A stretch of 64,000 nucleotides of DNA, taken from NCBI GenBank assembly GCA_037482015.1, contig JBBFKT010000004.1:1-64000 (forward strand), in the 5' to 3' direction. This DNA comes from Thermodesulforhabdaceae bacterium. GTDB taxonomy: Bacteria; Desulfobacterota; Syntrophobacteria; Syntrophobacterales; Thermodesulforhabdaceae. Shown here piece after piece: positions 52,758 through 61,526 of the stretch; positions within the stretch are counted from its first letter, which is position 1, and every line of letters begins with the position of its first letter. A program made the position numbers and the translations under genes. The notes below the pieces were generated by a model. That model had not been told where the DNA came from. It saw only the letters and a list, made by a program, of their open reading frames with translations, and ran no database searches.

Positions 52758-53798
52758 TTAGGTTCGCTGGCTCCTGATTTTCGAAAATACCCAATCCCAG
52801 CTAAATTCTCGCTGGCCCATGATGCCTCTTCTGGCGAAGATGATAACAACCATAAGGATGATACTGAATATTACCATTCGCATACCCGGGATGCCAGGGA
52901 TGTAGATTGGACCTATGTGCATGGGACTTTCAACAATGCGGAGAGCCTCACTTCCCCAAGCGAACAGGGTGGCTCCGATAACTGCCCCTGTAGTGCTTCC
53001 AAGCCCCCCAACGACAATGATCATAAGCAGGTTAAAGGTAAGGAAAAAGGTAAAAAGAGTTGGAGATATGGTGGTAATAAGATGAGCCAGCAGGCCTCCT
53101 GCAACTCCCGAAAAGAAAGCACTAATAAGAAACGCCAGCAATAGGTGTCTAAAGGGGTCTATCCCCATCGCCTTGGCCGCTACTTCATCCTCTCGGATGG
53201 CTTTCATCGCTCTGCCCCAGCTACTGTTTATAAGTCTCTGAACGACGATTATGGTAAGAATTGCTATTCCCCAGGACCACCACAGGTTTGTGTAGGGCTT
53301 CAATCCTTTCAGCCCTAAGGGGCCATTGGTGATGTTTTGAAGGGCGTTGCAGAGCACTCGCACTACTTCGCCAAACCCAAGTGTTACAATAGCAAGGTAG
53401 TCTCCTCTTACTCTAAAAACCGGGTAGCTTATTAGAAAGGCAAAAATTGTTGCTACAATTCCAGCTAATACAAGGCTTGCTCCAAAAGGAATCTGGATTA
53501 AGTTCAACGGCCAAATGAGAGGTTCAATGATAAAGCTTATTTTCTTTTCTGCTGGGCTCATCGTTAGAAGTGCTGATGTGTAAGCTCCTATCGTGATAAA
53601 AGCGTTTGGACCTAAATTTAGAACTCCACATACACCGTTTATCAAATTATAACTCACGGCAAGAGTGATAAACACGGCGATGTTGTTTAGTATTCTTATT
53701 TGGTAGTCGGTTCCGTATCGATCGAAAAGCCAGATGATCAAAAAGAGCAGGGCTATTGTCAAAACGTTAAGGATTAAATTTCTCTGTTTTTGAGCCAT
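52758..53798 (-). CDS. livM: Branched-chain amino acid ABC transporter permease LivM
   Basis: A 346-aa permease with about eight to ten helices. It contains ALSYN-like LAVSYNLINGVCGVLNLG, GDYLAIVTLGFGEVVRV and the GRAMKAIREDEVAAKAMGI coupling loop of LivM. It lies 15 nt downstream of livH. Transport of Leu/Ile/Val is the family assignment; other amino acids or amides are possible. Confidence 0.92.
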   Translation of the reverse strand: MAQKQRNLILNVLTIALLFLIIWLFDRYGTDYQIRILNNIAVFITLAVSYNLINGVCGVLNLGPNAFITIGAYTSALLTMSPAEKKISFIIEPLIWPLNLIQIPFGASLVLAGIVATIFAFLISYPVFRVRGDYLAIVTLGFGEVVRVLCNALQNITNGPLGLKGLKPYTNLWWSWGIAILTIIVVQRLINSSWGRAMKAIREDEVAAKAMGIDPFRHLLLAFLISAFFSGVAGGLLAHLITTISPTLFTFFLTFNLLMIIVVGGLGSTTGAVIGATLFAWGSEALRIVESPMHIGPIYIPGIPGMRMVIFSIILMVVIIFARRGIMGQREFSWDWVFSKIRSQRT

Positions 53799-53813
53799 TC
53801 TTTTCCTACGTTT

Positions 53814-54707
53814 TTATGTTTTGTCCACAATAGGTTCGCCCATAATGCCTGTAGGACGGAAAATTAACAAGAGAATCAGCACAAGAAAAGCGAAAGCGTC
53901 TCGATATTGGGCAAACCCAGGAAATATAGCCACTATAAGAACCTCACCGATTCCAAGCACGAAGCCGCCTATAACTGCCCCCGTAATGCTTCCGATTCCA
54001 CCAAGCACGGCCGCAATAAAAGCCTTTATTCCTGGAATAATGCCCATGAAAGGGTTGACCTGGGGATATTTCATAGCCCACATGATGCCCCCCACTGCGG
54101 CAAGAGATGATCCAATCAGGAAAGTGATGGCTATGATGCGATCTAAATTTATTCCCATGAGGCGAGTGGTTTCAAAATCACGGGATGCCGCTCTCATAGC
54201 TTTTCCGACCTTTGTGTTGTAGATGATATAAAGAAGTCCAAGGAGTAATAAGATGGTGGTAATCGGTGTGTAAATGGTCAAAACTTGTATTTTAATGTCG
54301 TAAATATCTATGACTTTGTCGAAAAGTGGTGGTCTTGGGAAAGGTTTTGGCACGCCACCAATAACTACAAGAGCAAGGTTTTCCAGAAGAAAACTTGCCC
54401 CAATGGCGGAAATTAAAAGGGATATGCGAGGGGCATCGCGAAGAGGTTTGTAAGCTACCTTGTCAAGAAGTATACCCACAAGTCCGGTCACCATGACCGC
54501 CAGTGGAAAGCTGAGATACCACGGAAGAGCAAATAGAGCAATGCCGTAAATGACCGCATAGGTGGCAACCATTAAGAGGTCTCCATGAGCAAAGTTGATG
54601 AGCCTCAGGATGCCGTAGACCATTGTGTATCCAATGGCGACAAGTCCGTAGAGACTTCCTAAAGTGATGCCGTTAATCAATTGCTGCAAGAAAATCTGAA
54701 TATTCAC
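53814..54707 (-). CDS. livH: Branched-chain amino acid ABC transporter permease LivH
   Basis: A 297-aa permease with about eight helices. It shows LYGLVAIGYTMVYGILRLINFAHGDL at the N-terminus and the cytoplasmic loop GKAMRAASRDFETTRLMGI. It is separated from the binding-protein gene by a terminator-like hairpin. Confidence 0.92.
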   Translation of the reverse strand: MNIQIFLQQLINGITLGSLYGLVAIGYTMVYGILRLINFAHGDLLMVATYAVIYGIALFALPWYLSFPLAVMVTGLVGILLDKVAYKPLRDAPRISLLISAIGASFLLENLALVVIGGVPKPFPRPPLFDKVIDIYDIKIQVLTIYTPITTILLLLGLLYIIYNTKVGKAMRAASRDFETTRLMGINLDRIIAITFLIGSSLAAVGGIMWAMKYPQVNPFMGIIPGIKAFIAAVLGGIGSITGAVIGGFVLGIGEVLIVAIFPGFAQYRDAFAFLVLILLLIFRPTGIMGEPIVDKT

Positions 54708-54723
54708 GATCTACAAACCTCAC

Positions 54724-54758
54724 AAAAAGGGCAAAAACCCAAAAAAGGTTTTTGCCCT
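54724..54758 (-). terminator. Partial terminator between binding protein and permease genes
   Basis: A perfect 12-bp stem (AGGGCAAAAACC / GGTTTTTGCCCT) is followed on the minus strand by a T-rich run. It lies 37 nt after the binding-protein stop and would lower downstream transcription, giving excess binding protein over permease. Confidence 0.8.
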
Positions 54759-54794
54759 CAAAATATCTAATAGCTTTTTACCATAAAATAGCTT

Positions 54795-55925
54795 CTACGG
54801 ATTTACCGTGGTTACATAAACAAATTTTCCATTTTCAACCTTGTTTATGACCACGCTTTTGATCGGATTGCCATCTTGACCCATGGTGATTGTTCCCGAA
54901 ACACCCTGGAAATCTTTAAGCGAACTCAGGGCGTCCCTAATCTTAGTTCCATCTGTTGAACCCGCCTTTTCGATAGCGGCAACTATCATGAAATAAGCGT
55001 CGGCACCAAGAGCTTCAAAGGCGCTCAACTCTTTTTTGTATTTTTCCTCGAAAGCCTTGACAAAATCCTTTGCAAGTTGGGTATTGGCAGCTTGTTTATG
55101 GAAATGAGCAGTAAAATACATATTTTCCACAGCTTTCCCGCCGATTTTTATCAATTCATCAGCCTGAGCACCGTCTCCTGTTAGGATCGGAACATTTATC
55201 CCCAAGTCTCGTGCCTGCTTAGCAAGAAGAGCATCTTCTGTGTAATAGTTAGGTGCGTAGATGATGTCTGGCTGAGCCGCCTTGATGGCGCTTAATTGAG
55301 CAGAAAAATCCTGATCGCCTGTCTGGATATAGGTTGTGGATACCACCTGACCGCCGAGCTTTACAAATTCTTTAACAAAGAAATTTGCGAGCCCCACACA
55401 GTAATCCTGAGCCACATCAATTACTACAGCGGCTTTTGTGGCTTTGAGTTCGTTTCTAGCAAATCGAGCGGCAACTTCACCCTGGAATGGATCAATGAAG
55501 CAGGCTCTGAAAGCGAACTTTTTACCTTGAGTTACAAGAGGATTGGTGGCGGTAGGACTTACTGAAGGAATTTTTGCCGCCTCAGAAATGGGATTTCCAG
55601 CCATTGTGTTGCCACTTATCGCTTCACCGATAATTGCTACAACTTTTTCCTTGTCAACAAGTCTGGTCACAGCATTTGCTGCTTCAATTTTGTCGCTTTT
55701 GGTGTCCACTAGAACAAGCTCAATCTTTTTACCAAGCACTGTCGGTTTCATTTGATTCGCTACCTGAATGCCGCTCCATTCCATCTGTCCATAGGATGCG
55801 ACCGAACCAGTCATAGGAAGATATGCCCCTATTTTGATGGTCTCTTCAGCATGAGCGGCAAAATTTCCGGTTAAACCAGCTACTAAAAGCACAGCCACAA
55901 CCAAGGCAATCTTTTTTGTAAACAT
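54795..55925 (-). CDS. livK: Branched-chain amino acid ABC transporter substrate-binding protein
   Basis: A 376-aa periplasmic protein with a signal peptide (about 1-26, ending AHA). The mature part is the type I fold of Leu/Ile/Val-binding proteins: IKIGAYLPMTGSVASYGQ, IGEAISGNTMAG and PDIIYAPNYYTEDALLAKQARD. AAGGAGG precedes the ATG. First gene of a livK-H-M-G-F-thioesterase transcript. The ligand is inferred from family. Confidence 0.92.
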   Translation of the reverse strand: MFTKKIALVVAVLLVAGLTGNFAAHAEETIKIGAYLPMTGSVASYGQMEWSGIQVANQMKPTVLGKKIELVLVDTKSDKIEAANAVTRLVDKEKVVAIIGEAISGNTMAGNPISEAAKIPSVSPTATNPLVTQGKKFAFRACFIDPFQGEVAARFARNELKATKAAVVIDVAQDYCVGLANFFVKEFVKLGGQVVSTTYIQTGDQDFSAQLSAIKAAQPDIIYAPNYYTEDALLAKQARDLGINVPILTGDGAQADELIKIGGKAVENMYFTAHFHKQAANTQLAKDFVKAFEEKYKKELSAFEALGADAYFMIVAAIEKAGSTDGTKIRDALSSLKDFQGVSGTITMGQDGNPIKSVVINKVENGKFVYVTTVNP

Positions 55926-56032
55926 ATCGATCCTCCTTTTTGCGACAAGTCTCTTTAAAGCGTTTTTAATGTGGCACAGTCTACCAAAACTAGTTAAACT
56001 AAAAAGGATTGTCTATCTGGATTCTTTGCTAA

Positions 56033-56060
56033 GCTATAAGAAAAAATTGCTGCTGGTCAA
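56033..56060 (-). promoter_or_regulatory. Candidate sigma70 promoter for livK
   Basis: On the minus strand TTGACC, a 16-nt spacer and TATAGC lie about 110 nt upstream of the livK start. Both boxes are near-consensus; the long leader is plausible. Confidence 0.4.
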
Positions 56061-56115
56061 GATAATTATAATTAAAATCTCTTTTTAATAAATTAAAGAA
56101 TTGGGAGGCAAAGCT

Positions 56116-56667
56116 ATGGGACTTTTTGATTGGTTGCTAGGGAAGGGCAAGGAAAAAGATATTAAGCCCTTTTTCGATCCAACGAAAGTTCGCCTTGAAG
56201 ATCTTCGCCCTGGATGGCTTGTGGATTTTGATATGAAAACCTGGGAGGTAATTGCACGCCATAGATATGATATGGGTGATGGCTTTGAAATGCTCGAATG
56301 GGAACTGAGATCCGGTAACGATATAAAATATCTTTGTCGAGAAGAAGACGATGGAATCTATTGGACTCTGATGAAAAAAGTTCCGCTTGGTGCTATTGAT
56401 CCCGGGCTTAAGAAGCATATTCTCCAGTATGAAGATCCGCCTCAAAAACTACAATACGAAGGGAATGTTTATGAAATGGTAAGTTATGGTGGAGCCAAAT
56501 TTTTCAAAAACGGCATGCATCCAGCCATCCCCTTTATTTATTGGGAATACGAAAGTTCTGATGGAACAAAGGTCATAACCGTGGAACAATGGGGAGATAC
56601 AGAATTTGAAGCTTCCGCTGGAGAATATGTGGAGGAATATCAATTTAGCAATATTCTTCCAAGATAA
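56116..56667 (+). CDS. DUF4178-domain protein
   Basis: A 183-aa soluble protein. A DUF4178 domain (about 28-165) holds LEDLRPGWLVDFDMKTWEVIA, FEMLEWELRSGNDIKYLCREEDDG and IPFIYWEYESSDG. Function unknown; the family is often linked to PspA-type membrane stress clusters. GGGAGG precedes the ATG; a TTG at 56101 is not used. First gene of the six-gene cluster. Confidence 0.8.
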   Translation: MGLFDWLLGKGKEKDIKPFFDPTKVRLEDLRPGWLVDFDMKTWEVIARHRYDMGDGFEMLEWELRSGNDIKYLCREEDDGIYWTLMKKVPLGAIDPGLKKHILQYEDPPQKLQYEGNVYEMVSYGGAKFFKNGMHPAIPFIYWEYESSDGTKVITVEQWGDTEFEASAGEYVEEYQFSNILPR

Positions 56668-56692
56668 CCTACCTTTAAGTAAGGATGAAGTT

Positions 56693-57481
56693 ATGATTTC
56701 AAAAATCTTTCATCTGAAACTGAAATTAATATGTTGTTTGTCTTTTGCCGTAGTTATTCTTGTAAGTTGCGGTGGATCTTCGCCAGACCCGCTGGAAAAA
56801 CTTAAACGTCAATTAGATCCTTACCCGGAATATTCCGTTATTCTTGTAGATATGCGAGAAGATGGATTTTTGTTCACTAACTACTATCATCTATACCGGA
56901 TTATATACCTTGATCGAGAGCTAAAGGAAGGAGAGCCAATACTACGTGAGAAAGTAACCCCCTGGTATCCGGTTAGTAAGGCTCTTTACGAAAAGTATCG
57001 TCCATGTCTTGGAATGACCATACTTGCTAAAGAAAAAGACGGAACCATCAACGATACACCTCAGCCCCCAGCTTACCAGTTTGTTGGCGATACTCGATTT
57101 GGCCAGTGGAAGACCGATGAAAAAGGAAACCAGATCTGGGAATGGATCGGGAAATACTATGTCATTTCGACTATCATGGATATTTTAGGACGGGGACACA
57201 CAATTCGCTACGATGATTGGCGTGATTACAGGACAAGTGTTGGAAGAAAAAAGCCCTATTTCGGTCCTCGTGATGAAACGGGATCACCCACTTTCGGCAC
57301 CGGTGGTAAATGGACTGAGAAAAAATATCCCACCTTTTTTGAACGTCAACAAGCGCGGATGTCGGCAAAAAAAGCCGGTTTCGAACAGAGAGTTTCTCAA
57401 AGTATGGGTAAAACAAAAGTTTCCACTTTTACAACCAGAACAACAAGTGGAAGCTTTGGAGGCCGTATCGGCGGCAAATGA
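56693..57481 (+). CDS. Lipoprotein of unknown function in the DUF350/PspA cluster
   Basis: A 262-aa protein with a lipoprotein signal: hydrophobic core then VILVSCGGSS, giving a lipidated Cys at about 25. The mature part is Trp/Tyr-rich (YYHLYRIIYLDRELKEGEPILREKVTPWYPVSKA, WEWIGKYY) and ends in a Ser/Gly/Arg-rich tail. The ATG at 56693 follows AAGGA. No family recognised. Position suggests an envelope partner of the neighbouring DUF4178 and DUF350 proteins. Confidence 0.7.
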   Translation: MISKIFHLKLKLICCLSFAVVILVSCGGSSPDPLEKLKRQLDPYPEYSVILVDMREDGFLFTNYYHLYRIIYLDRELKEGEPILREKVTPWYPVSKALYEKYRPCLGMTILAKEKDGTINDTPQPPAYQFVGDTRFGQWKTDEKGNQIWEWIGKYYVISTIMDILGRGHTIRYDDWRDYRTSVGRKKPYFGPRDETGSPTFGTGGKWTEKKYPTFFERQQARMSAKKAGFEQRVSQSMGKTKVSTFTTRTTSGSFGGRIGGK

Positions 57482-57587
57482 AGTTAGTCTTCCAAGGGTT
57501 ATTTTCTTTGCTAAAGTGAATCAGGTTCGGGTTTAAGTTTTGGAAATTATTTGCTCATCAGAATGAGAAAGGAGAGAGTGACACAAC

Positions 57588-58454
57588 ATGGAAAGCATGA
57601 TCGGCGCTATTGCTAAATGGGTTGGCGTTGTTTTTGGGTTTTTTGTCGGATCGATAGTTTTACTAAGCGTTGGCAGATGGGTGTTTAATTTGATGTATCC
57701 TAGGTGCAACGTTCGTGATGAGCTTGTGGAAAAAGATAATCCCGCTATGGCTATAGTGCTTGGGGGTTACGTGATTGGAATGGCTCTCGCCATAGGTGGA
57801 TCTTTGGTTGGACCGACTCTGACGATAAGGCTCGCCTTTTACGATCTTTTGATCTATGGGCCTCTTGCCATTTTGTTCATGTTCTGCTCACATTTCATTT
57901 CCGATAAAATCATTTTGCGTTCCTTTGATGCAACTAAGGAAATTATCGAAGATCGTAACTGTGGAACCGGTATTATTGTTGCCGCTAACCACGTTGCCAT
58001 GGGACTTGTGGTTTATGGAGCTGTTGCCGGTGAAGGAACCATACTGTCTGCTGTGGTCTTCTGGCTACTTGGGCAAATCGCTTTGATTGTTGCTACATGG
58101 TTCTACAACCGCATTCTTCCTTTCGATGTTCATGAGCAAGTTGAGAAGGATAATGTTGCGGCAGGAGTGGCTTTCGCAGGCGTTTTGGTTGCTACAGGGA
58201 ACATTGTGAGGTTCGCCATTCAGGGTAATTTTGTGTCCTGGGAAAGAGATCTTCTGTTCTTTGTAGTGGTAATGGGAATTGGTGCCGTTCTTCTTCCTTT
58301 ATCCAGACTTCTTGTTGAAAAAATTATGCTTAGTGGACGCCGTCTCATGGATGAAATTGTAAGGCAGGATGTCCCCAATATTGGCGCCGCCACTATTGAA
58401 GCATCTATATATGTGGCGATCTCGTTTCTTATAGGTTGGAGCCTTTCTATATGA
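57588..58454 (+). CDS. DUF350-family membrane protein
   Basis: A 288-aa protein with about eight helices arranged as two tandem DUF350 repeats. Each has the pattern ...EKDNxAxxxxxGGxxIGxxIA (VEKDNPAMAIVLGGYVIGMALAIGG and VEKDNVAAGVAFAGVLVATGNIVRF). AAAGGAGAG precedes the ATG. The last codons overlap the next gene by 4 nt. Function of DUF350 (YjfL-like) is unknown. Confidence 0.85.
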   Translation: MESMIGAIAKWVGVVFGFFVGSIVLLSVGRWVFNLMYPRCNVRDELVEKDNPAMAIVLGGYVIGMALAIGGSLVGPTLTIRLAFYDLLIYGPLAILFMFCSHFISDKIILRSFDATKEIIEDRNCGTGIIVAANHVAMGLVVYGAVAGEGTILSAVVFWLLGQIALIVATWFYNRILPFDVHEQVEKDNVAAGVAFAGVLVATGNIVRFAIQGNFVSWERDLLFFVVVMGIGAVLLPLSRLLVEKIMLSGRRLMDEIVRQDVPNIGAATIEASIYVAISFLIGWSLSI

Positions 58455-60040
58455 TTATTCGCCTGATTGGCGAAAAGTTCTCTGGGATATTTTCTCATAA
58501 TGCCAGAGTTGTTTCCGCCTCGAAAATCATCAAACTTGCGGTGTTTGTAACTGGGTTTTCCGGGATTCTTATAGAATACATAATTTCTACAATAGCCTCC
58601 TACCTCCTTGGAGATACACTCTTTCAATGGGCTTTGATAATCAGCCTTTTTCTTTTTGCTATGGGTATTGGTAGCCGTATTACAGGTTACATCAAGAGTG
58701 ATGAAGCAATTTGTTTTGTGGTTGTGGAATCCCTTCTTTCTTTGGTGATCGTTGTATCTCTTACAGGAGCTTACGCTTCTATGGCTTACCCTGTTGCTGT
58801 TCGATTCGTTCTTTATGGCTCGACTCTTTTAGTGGGAATACTCATTGGTATGGAAATTCCCCTTCTTATAAGACTTAACAGCCGGTTTGCGGATCTGGCT
58901 CTGAATCTTAGCCGCCTTCTTGAAAAGGATTACATTGGAGCTCTTGTGGGAGGTATTTTCTTTGCCTTTATCGGTTTGTCTCGCTTTGGTCCGCTTACTT
59001 TGGGTATCCTGGTGGCTCTTCTTAACTGGCTTGTTGCTCTTATATTCTGGTTATATTTCGGTCACCAAATCGCTAAAGGAAGAGCTGTAGCTGTAATAAT
59101 ATGTTTTGTTGGAGTTCTGACCTGTGCTGCTCTTCCTTTTGGGAATGCTGTAGCTTCCTGGGGTGAAGATAGAAAATACCGAGATGAAATTATCTACTCA
59201 GAACAGACTCCTTACCAAAAGATCGTGATTACGAGATGGCGACAATTTTTCTGGCTGTATCTGGATGGACATCTACAGTTTTCGAGCTACGACGAATATA
59301 GATACCATGAAAGTCTTGTTCATCCTGCCATGCTTGCGTCGGCATCTCGCGAGAATGTTTTGATTCTTGGCGGTGGCGACGGTCTTGCGGCTAGAGAAGT
59401 GTTAAAATACCGGGACGTTAAAAACGTAACACTGGTGGACATTGATCCAGCAATTACAAATCTTGCAAGGACTCACCCTCTTCTTGTGGATCTTAACGAT
59501 ATGTCCCTTAAGGACCCGCGTGTCAGAGTGATAAACGATGATGCTGGCGCTTTCTTGGACCGGTCACCACAAATTTGGGATGTAATAATTATAGATTTAC
59601 CAGATCCAAGAACGCCAACCCTGGAAAGGCTTTATTCTGTTGAATTTTACCGGAATTGTAAACGACACCTTTCCAGAGGCGGAGTAATGGTGACTCAGGC
59701 TACAAGCCCTGTATTTAGTCCCTACGCTTTCTGGTGCATCGTTAAAACTATGGAAGAAGCTGGATTTTACGCTGTCCCTATGCACGCCTATGTTCCCACC
59801 TTTGGGGACTGGGGTTGGGTAATTGGATCGGATTTTCCAGAGGAAATACTTCGATCTAGAATCGAGTCTCATTGGGATTATGTGACTTTTTCTGTAAAAT
59901 TTTTAAGTCTGGAAGTTCTTAAAACATTGTTTATATTTAGTCCAGCGGATAAAATTGATTTTCAAAAAGTCGAAAAGAATTCGTTTCTAAAACCGGTTTT
60001 GTATCAATACTACCGGCAAGGGCTGTGGGGATTAGAATAA
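58451..60040 (+). CDS. Membrane-anchored spermidine synthase-like protein
   Basis: A 529-aa protein. About six or seven helices fill residues 25-235. The C-terminal ~280 residues are an aminopropyltransferase-like domain with the SAM-site motif VLILGGGDGLAAREVLKY, LVDIDPAI and DVIIIDLPDPRTPTLERLYS. Whether it makes a polyamine or uses another acceptor is unknown. The start overlaps the DUF350 stop by 4 nt (ATGA), so the two are coupled. Same-type fusions are known in bacteria as SpeE-like membrane proteins. Confidence 0.85.
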   Translation: MIIRLIGEKFSGIFSHNARVVSASKIIKLAVFVTGFSGILIEYIISTIASYLLGDTLFQWALIISLFLFAMGIGSRITGYIKSDEAICFVVVESLLSLVIVVSLTGAYASMAYPVAVRFVLYGSTLLVGILIGMEIPLLIRLNSRFADLALNLSRLLEKDYIGALVGGIFFAFIGLSRFGPLTLGILVALLNWLVALIFWLYFGHQIAKGRAVAVIICFVGVLTCAALPFGNAVASWGEDRKYRDEIIYSEQTPYQKIVITRWRQFFWLYLDGHLQFSSYDEYRYHESLVHPAMLASASRENVLILGGGDGLAAREVLKYRDVKNVTLVDIDPAITNLARTHPLLVDLNDMSLKDPRVRVINDDAGAFLDRSPQIWDVIIIDLPDPRTPTLERLYSVEFYRNCKRHLSRGGVMVTQATSPVFSPYAFWCIVKTMEEAGFYAVPMHAYVPTFGDWGWVIGSDFPEEILRSRIESHWDYVTFSVKFLSLEVLKTLFIFSPADKIDFQKVEKNSFLKPVLYQYYRQGLWGLE

Positions 60041-60084
60041 ATGTTGAATGGTTTTAACAACAGGCAAAATAGGAGGTAGCGGTA

Positions 60085-60483
60085 ATGAGCGAACATTTTC
60101 AAAAAGTTAAGTCCTATCTTCTTGATCTAGACGTTGAGATTGTTCACGAAGATCCAGGAGAAGAACTCTTCGTGGTTAAAAACGAGGAAAGAGGCATTAC
60201 AAACCTTGTTGTAGATTGTGAAGACCCTATCCTAATCATTGAGCAGCTTATAATGCCGGTTCCCGAGAAAAATCGAGAAAGGTTTTTCGAAAGACTTCTT
60301 CAGATGAACCGAAGTCTTGTTCACGGCGCTTTCGTATTGGATGAGGAATCCAAGCACGTAATTTTTAGAGACACTCTTCAGCTTAAAAATCTCGACTTTA
60401 ACGAACTGGAAGCTTCCATCCTGGCACTTGAAATGGCTCTTTTGGACTACGGCGATGAATTGCTTGAATTTGCTAAGTCTTAA
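60085..60483 (+). CDS. YbjN/CesT-like small protein
   Basis: A 132-aa protein with a YbjN or type III chaperone-like alpha/beta fold: VKSYLLDLDVEIVHEDPGEELFVVKNEERGITNLVVDCED, FFERLLQMNRSLVHGAFVLDE, then DFNELEASILALEMALLDYGDELLEF. Such domains bind partner peptides. TAGGAGG precedes the ATG. It lies between the SpeE-like gene and pspA. The family name is a fold-level judgement. Confidence 0.7.
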   Translation: MSEHFQKVKSYLLDLDVEIVHEDPGEELFVVKNEERGITNLVVDCEDPILIIEQLIMPVPEKNRERFFERLLQMNRSLVHGAFVLDEESKHVIFRDTLQLKNLDFNELEASILALEMALLDYGDELLEFAKS

Positions 60484-60582
60484 AAATTTGTAACGGTCAA
60501 AGATTCTGATTGGTCTGTTTTGAACGTATAAGAAATTATTTTCCCTTTAACGAAAAACTCCATAAAGAGGAGGTTTAGAAAC

Positions 60583-61287
60583 ATGGCAGGAATTTTACAG
60601 AGACTTTTTAAGATCGGGCAGGCAGAAGCTCACGCCGTAGTGGATAAACTTGAAGATCCGATAAAACTTACGGAGCAGGGGATCCGCGATTTGAAAAAGG
60701 ATTTAACAGCGGCTATGGAAAGCCTTGCTGAGGTTAAGGCACTGGCGATTAGGTTGAGACGCCAGATGGAGGATTTTCAGAGAGCGGCTCAGGATTATGA
60801 AAGGAAAGCTTTGCTTCTTCTTGAAAAGGCGAAGCGAGGTGAAATGGATATGCAGGAAGCGGAAAGACTGGCACTGGAAGCTCTAACGAGAAAACAGGAA
60901 AACGAGGAGCGAGCAAAACAGCTTCAGGCTGATTGTCAGGCTCAGGAAGCAATGGCTGCACAACTTCAGACTAAAGTGGAACAACTCAAAAAACAGATAG
61001 CCTCATACGAAAATGAACTTATCACGCTGAAAGCTAGAGCAAAAACGGCGGAATCTATGAAAAAGATCAACAAGCAGCTTGCTCGAGTTGATTCATCGAG
61101 CACAATTGCCATGCTTGAACGAATGAAGCAGAAGGTCAAGGAAGAAGAATCCCTTGCGGAAGCTTATGGTGCTGTGGCTTCTGAAACATCAACGGTTGAT
61201 GAAAAGATAGAGCGAGCACTTGCTTCACCACCTCCGGCTGTAAGTGATGCTCTCGCCGAATTGAAAAGAAAAGCTGGGCTTTTGTAA
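60583..61287 (+). CDS. pspA: PspA/IM30-family membrane stress protein
   Basis: A 234-aa coiled-coil protein of the PspA/Vipp1 family: RLFKIGQAEAHAVVDKLEDPIKLTEQGIRDLKKDLTAAM at the start, then long helices. The YjfJ subfamily often begins this way, without the classical amphipathic helix motif of PspA. It would assemble on the inner membrane under stress. AGAGGAGG precedes the ATG. Last gene of the cluster; no pspF or pspBC nearby. Confidence 0.88.
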   Translation: MAGILQRLFKIGQAEAHAVVDKLEDPIKLTEQGIRDLKKDLTAAMESLAEVKALAIRLRRQMEDFQRAAQDYERKALLLLEKAKRGEMDMQEAERLALEALTRKQENEERAKQLQADCQAQEAMAAQLQTKVEQLKKQIASYENELITLKARAKTAESMKKINKQLARVDSSSTIAMLERMKQKVKEEESLAEAYGAVASETSTVDEKIERALASPPPAVSDALAELKRKAGLL

Positions 61288-61312
61288 GTTTGCTACTATA
61301 TCGCAATGATGT

Positions 61313-61350
61313 AAGCATGGCATCTGGAAATATAAAGATGCCATGCTTTA
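61313..61350 (+). terminator. Terminator-like hairpin after pspA
   Basis: A perfect 12-bp stem (AAGCATGGCATC / GATGCCATGCTT) with a 12-nt loop, followed by TATATCG. It lies 26 nt after the pspA stop. The T-tract is weak. Confidence 0.6.
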
Positions 61351-61526
61351 TATCGTAAGCTTTTCACGCAACGATTATCGAAGTCCCTCTTTCCAGGGGA
61401 TGAATCTCTTAATTGACAGATGTTCAAAAAAACGGGCTATTTTAAGGCTGGTGGGTTATAAAAGATCAAAAGGGGATAGCCGACAAAGAAAATCCCAAGT
61501 TTTTGCATAGGAGAATAGAGTTATTT

